Source: Flavobacterium psychrophilum (GTDB taxonomy: Bacteria; Bacteroidota; Bacteroidia; Flavobacteriales; Flavobacteriaceae). Taken from it: a stretch of DNA of 7,532 bases. Shown in pieces: positions 5,158 to 7,532 of this stretch. The position numbers and the translations under genes were made by a program. The notes beneath the pieces are model-generated. The model was not told the DNA's origin and searched no databases. It saw only the letters and a program-made list of their open reading frames with translations. The stretch lies in NCBI GenBank assembly GCA_003243255.1, contig QFQM01000207.1, positions 1 to 7,532 on the forward strand. Reading direction: 5' to 3'. How positions within the stretch are numbered: the stretch's first letter is position 1; each line of letters starts with the position of its first letter.

Positions 5158-6204
5158 ATGAAAAATATAGCATCATTAATAGCATTGTTTACGATTGTTT
5201 CATCAGGATGGGCACAGTCAAAGCAGCCTCAGCTTGAGGTTGTGGCAGAGTTGCCGGTGCGTCCGGGCAATGTAGCGGTTTCATCTGCAGGAAGGGTTTT
5301 TGCAACGATACACCCCTTAGGGAGCAGTGAACTGCAATTGGTAGAGATAAAAGGTAAAACTGATTACAGGCCTTACCCTGATGCATCATTCCAGAAGAAT
5401 GGTAAGCCCGCTTCTAACAAATCACTTGATACACCGCTCGGCCTGACCTTTGACAGCAGCGATAAACTGTATGTTATCGATATGGGACAGACAATTGGCA
5501 AAACAAGATTATGGAGTTTTGATGCTAAAACGAATAAGCTGCTCAACAAAATTGAACTGCCTGAAGCTATTGCGCCGAAAGGAAGTTTCATTCAGGATGT
5601 AGCCATAGACGATATACATCAGTGGGCTTTTTTAGCAGATATAGCTAATCCCGGAATTATAGCAGTCGACTTAAAAACAGGTAAAGCCAGGAGGTTTGGC
5701 GGAGCACCGGCCTTACAGTCTGAAGATATTGATATGGTCATCGATGGAAAGGTTGCATATTTTGGTGGAAAGCCGGCAAGGGTGGCGGTAAATCCCGTGA
5801 CTATTTCGGCGGACAGGGAAACGATTTACTTTGGTGCCATGAACGGTACAAAATGGTATAGCCTGCCTACAAAATTGTTCAGGGATAATGCCGGTGACGA
5901 TCAAATTATGACAGCTATCAAAACAATAGGCAATAAACCTGTGAGCGACGGGGCGGGAATAGATCCTAAAGGAAATCATTATTTTACAAACCTCCCGGGT
6001 CATGCAGTAAGCAAATTGTCGACAACTGGTAAACTGACCGATATACTAACCGATAAAAGGCTTTTATGGCCCGATAATGTATACTATCGAAACGGATGGA
6101 TTTACATAAGCGTAAACCAACTCAATACTACACCTGCTTTTACAGGAGGAAATGATGAAGGACACGCTCCTTATTTTATCTATAAATTCAAAAACGCTGA
6201 ATAA
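5158..6204 (+). CDS. Exported major royal jelly / yellow-type beta-propeller (L-dopachrome tautomerase-related)
   Basis: A 348-residue exported protein. Residues 1-19 are a Sec signal peptide (LIALFTIVSSGWA, cleavage likely before Q20). The rest fits the MRJP/yellow six-bladed beta-propeller. Marks are RPGNVAVS (35-42), LDTPLGLTFD (90-99), the blade end LYVIDMG (104-110) and QDVAID (146-151). The central stretch 210-243 includes AVNPVTIS, YFGAMNGTKWYSLPTKLFRD and the family's typical 'L-P-T-x-x-L-R-D' pattern. SDGAGID (263-269) and LLWPDNVYY (302-310) follow. Bacterial members are named L-dopachrome tautomerase-related, but few have been tested and the reaction here is unknown. The gene follows the oxidoreductase by 8 bp and must share its transcript. 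Together they suggest handling of a phenolic or quinone-like compound, which is inference. Confidence 0.88.
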   Translation: MKNIASLIALFTIVSSGWAQSKQPQLEVVAELPVRPGNVAVSSAGRVFATIHPLGSSELQLVEIKGKTDYRPYPDASFQKNGKPASNKSLDTPLGLTFDSSDKLYVIDMGQTIGKTRLWSFDAKTNKLLNKIELPEAIAPKGSFIQDVAIDDIHQWAFLADIANPGIIAVDLKTGKARRFGGAPALQSEDIDMVIDGKVAYFGGKPARVAVNPVTISADRETIYFGAMNGTKWYSLPTKLFRDNAGDDQIMTAIKTIGNKPVSDGAGIDPKGNHYFTNLPGHAVSKLSTTGKLTDILTDKRLLWPDNVYYRNGWIYISVNQLNTTPAFTGGNDEGHAPYFIYKFKNAE

Positions 6205-6239
6205 TTGACTGTATATCGTTTGTTTTTATTTTTAGTCGA

Positions 6240-6274
6240 TTTGTAAGTTATTGATAGTTAAATTATTAAATTTA
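6240..6274 (+). promoter_or_regulatory. Weak candidate promoter for the deacetylase-fold gene
   Basis: TTTG (6240-6243) and, 23 bases on, TAAATTTA (6267-6274) resemble the Bacteroidetes -33 and -7 boxes, the latter with one mismatch. The 119-bp gap holds no terminator hairpin, so read-through from the propeller gene is also possible. Confidence 0.3.
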
Positions 6275-6323
6275 AGATGTTCTTTTTGAAGTACTTAAAA
6301 ACCAATCAATACAAACATCAATT

Positions 6324-7277
6324 ATGACTGATAGAAGAAAATTTTTAAAACAGGCAGGAACATTAGGTGTTGCTGGGATGTTACTGCCGCATGATTCACT
6401 TTTTGCTTCAGAACAAAATAATATACAGCCCTATTTTACAGAAAAATCCAAATGGGCAGATGGTTCTAAACTGGTAGTATCTGTTTCTATGCAGTTTGAG
6501 GCAGGAGGGCAGCCTGATAATGCCGAAAGCCCTTTTCCCAGAAATATGGATAAAGGTTTTAAAGACCTTCCGGCGGAAACATGGTACACTTACGGGTATA
6601 AAGAAGGTATTCCCAGAATGTTGGACAATTGGGACAAACTGGGAATAAAGGTTACTTCGCATATGGTAGGTTCTGCAGTGCTTAAGAACCCAAAACTGGC
6701 AAAAGAAATTGTACAAAGAGGACATGAGGCCGCTGCGCATGGCATGAATTGGTCATCGCAATACAATTTGTCGTATGAAGACGAAAAGAAATTCATTAAA
6801 GATGGCGCAGATGCTGTAAAACAGGCAACCGGTTTTACGCCAGTGGGGTATAATGCCAATTGGCTGCGCCGTGGAGAAAACACGCTTAAGATATTACAGG
6901 AACTCGGATTTACCTATCATATTGACGACCTAAGCCGTGATGAGCCTTTCATTATTAAGGTCAATAATAAAGATTTTGCTGTTGTGCCTTATACGCTACG
7001 ATGTAATGATATTTTACTGATTGAAGGAAAGAACTTTTCGACAGACCAGTTTGTCAACCAGGTAAAAATGGAGTTCGATCAATTGTATGCTGAAGCAGAA
7101 AACAAACGCAGGCAGATGTCTATCAGTTTTCATGATCGCATTGGCGGATCGCCCCAAATGGTGAAAGCAGCTTCAGACATCATCAAATACATTCAGCAGC
7201 ACAAAGGCGTCAGCTTTAAGCGCAAGGATGAAATCGCAAAAATGACGCTTGAAGACAAAACAAGCATTAGAGAATAA
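6324..7277 (+). CDS. Tat-exported polysaccharide-deacetylase-fold protein with PuuE-like active site
   Basis: A 317-residue hydrolase-like protein of the NodB-homology (CE4-like) superfamily. DRRKFLKQAG (3-12) followed by a hydrophobic stretch and LFAS (26-29) is a twin-arginine export signal, so it folds in the cytoplasm and acts outside it. The domain spans about 48-307. Motif one is SVSMQFEAGG (53-62), where classical enzymes have Asp. Motif two is GHEAAAHGMNW (133-143), where the HxxxH zinc pair becomes H139-x3-W143. Later marks are GYNANWLRR (175-183), FTYHIDDLSRDEP (196-208), SFHDRIGG (268-275) and the closing RKDEIA (300-305). The Glu59-His139-Trp143 combination matches that reported for the metal-independent allantoinase PuuE. 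No purine genes lie nearby and PuuE is not exported, so the substrate is open; another amide or an amino sugar is possible. It lies 119 bp after the propeller gene and may belong to the same regulon. Confidence 0.85.
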   Translation: MTDRRKFLKQAGTLGVAGMLLPHDSLFASEQNNIQPYFTEKSKWADGSKLVVSVSMQFEAGGQPDNAESPFPRNMDKGFKDLPAETWYTYGYKEGIPRMLDNWDKLGIKVTSHMVGSAVLKNPKLAKEIVQRGHEAAAHGMNWSSQYNLSYEDEKKFIKDGADAVKQATGFTPVGYNANWLRRGENTLKILQELGFTYHIDDLSRDEPFIIKVNNKDFAVVPYTLRCNDILLIEGKNFSTDQFVNQVKMEFDQLYAEAENKRRQMSISFHDRIGGSPQMVKAASDIIKYIQQHKGVSFKRKDEIAKMTLEDKTSIRE

Positions 7278-7280
7278 AAG

Positions 7281-7315
7281 AAGAGCAACCCATAATGGGC
7301 TGCTCTTTGCTTTTA
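7281..7315. terminator. Bidirectional terminator between convergent genes
   Basis: AAGAGCAACCC (7281-7291) and GGGCTGCTCTT (7297-7307) form an 11-base stem with one A-C mismatch and the loop ATAAT. T-rich sequence follows on both strands (TGCTTTT on plus, CTTTTATT on minus). It serves the deacetylase-fold gene and the minus-strand gene that ends at 7330. Confidence 0.8.
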
Positions 7316-7329
7316 ATTCAAAACGGATA

Positions 7330-7532
7330 TTACACAATAAATAAACTGGCAATATTTGTAGCTGTGGCTCCGGTCATTGGTTCATCAAATGATTCTGATG
7401 CTGCTCCTGCACCAAAACCACCAACGGTTGAGGTGTCAAATCCGGCCTGCATCACATTTTCTTCACCTGTATAAACAGCCTGTGCAGCTTCAGGAAGCCC
7501 TCCACGGTCGCTGCCAATGATCCATCCTTTTT
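7330..7532 (-). CDS. C-terminal part of an unrecognised protein
   Basis: An open minus-strand frame enters from the right window edge and stops at TAA (7332-7330), giving the last 66 residues of a protein whose start is outside. The segment begins KGWIIGSDRGGLPEAAQ and ends ATNIASLFIV. It is rich in Gly, Ala, Ser and Thr, with GGFGAGAA in the middle and several acidic residues. I do not recognise the family. No T9SS sorting domain, membrane segment or repeat is visible in this part. It is supported as coding by its uninterrupted frame, its codon use, and the terminator placed 15 bases after its stop. Confidence 0.65.
   Translation of the reverse strand, partial: KGWIIGSDRGGLPEAAQAVYTGEENVMQAGFDTSTVGGFGAGAASESFDEPMTGATATNIASLFIV

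Noticed and set aside
1..7532. CRISPR array, transposon, integrase or defence operon
   Set aside because: No spaced repeat array, transposase or recombinase motif, or toxin-antitoxin pair was found on either strand.

Overview
The window looks like chromosomal DNA of a member of the Bacteroidota, probably a flavobacterium. The signs are an AT-rich sequence, start codons without clear Shine-Dalgarno sites, several matches to the Bacteroidetes -7 box TAnnTTTG, and a secreted protein with a type IX secretion (T9SS) C-terminal sorting domain. The species cannot be named from this sequence.

Left part (1-1833): the 3' part of a tRNA-Leu(UAG) gene is cut by the window edge and followed by a terminator. 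A long non-coding leader then precedes a small stand-alone AraC-type DNA-binding protein (448-837) and an SRPBCC/START-like lipid-binding-fold protein (907-1419). About 440 bases without a convincing gene follow. These end in a short tRNA-like relic whose last ten bases repeat the tRNA-Leu 3' end exactly (70-79 and 1789-1798), next to a strong terminator. The two-gene segment may therefore be an insertion at the tRNA gene, but no integrase is present and the repeat is short. The AraC gene ends in a perfect 21-bp tandem duplication whose junction creates its stop codon.

Middle (1858-4119): on the minus strand lies a secreted T9SS cargo protein. Next, on the plus strand, is a stand-alone EVE/PUA-like domain protein related to the N-terminal part of some HNH endonucleases. 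It converges on a full-length cupin/AraC regulator, and the two stop codons overlap by 4 bp.

Right part (4120-7532): the AraC regulator is divergent from an oxidoreductase of the zinc-independent MDR (quinone oxidoreductase) type. That gene is followed after 8 bp by an exported major-royal-jelly/yellow-type beta-propeller protein, annotated in databases as L-dopachrome tautomerase-related. Inverted copies of TAATTTTGC sit at the -7 position of both divergent promoters, so the regulator probably controls this pair. After a 119-bp gap comes a Tat-exported polysaccharide-deacetylase-fold protein whose active-site positions read Glu-His-Trp instead of the metal-binding Asp-His-His, the pattern described for the metal-independent allantoinase PuuE. 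A bidirectional terminator separates it from the C-terminal end of an unrecognised minus-strand gene.

No CRISPR array, transposase, integrase, toxin-antitoxin pair or recognisable defence operon is present. Most of the window is ordinary accessory metabolism and regulation. The points worth a second look are the deacetylase active site, the duplication-made stop codon, the tRNA-linked repeat, the divergent promoter dyad and the lone EVE-like domain.
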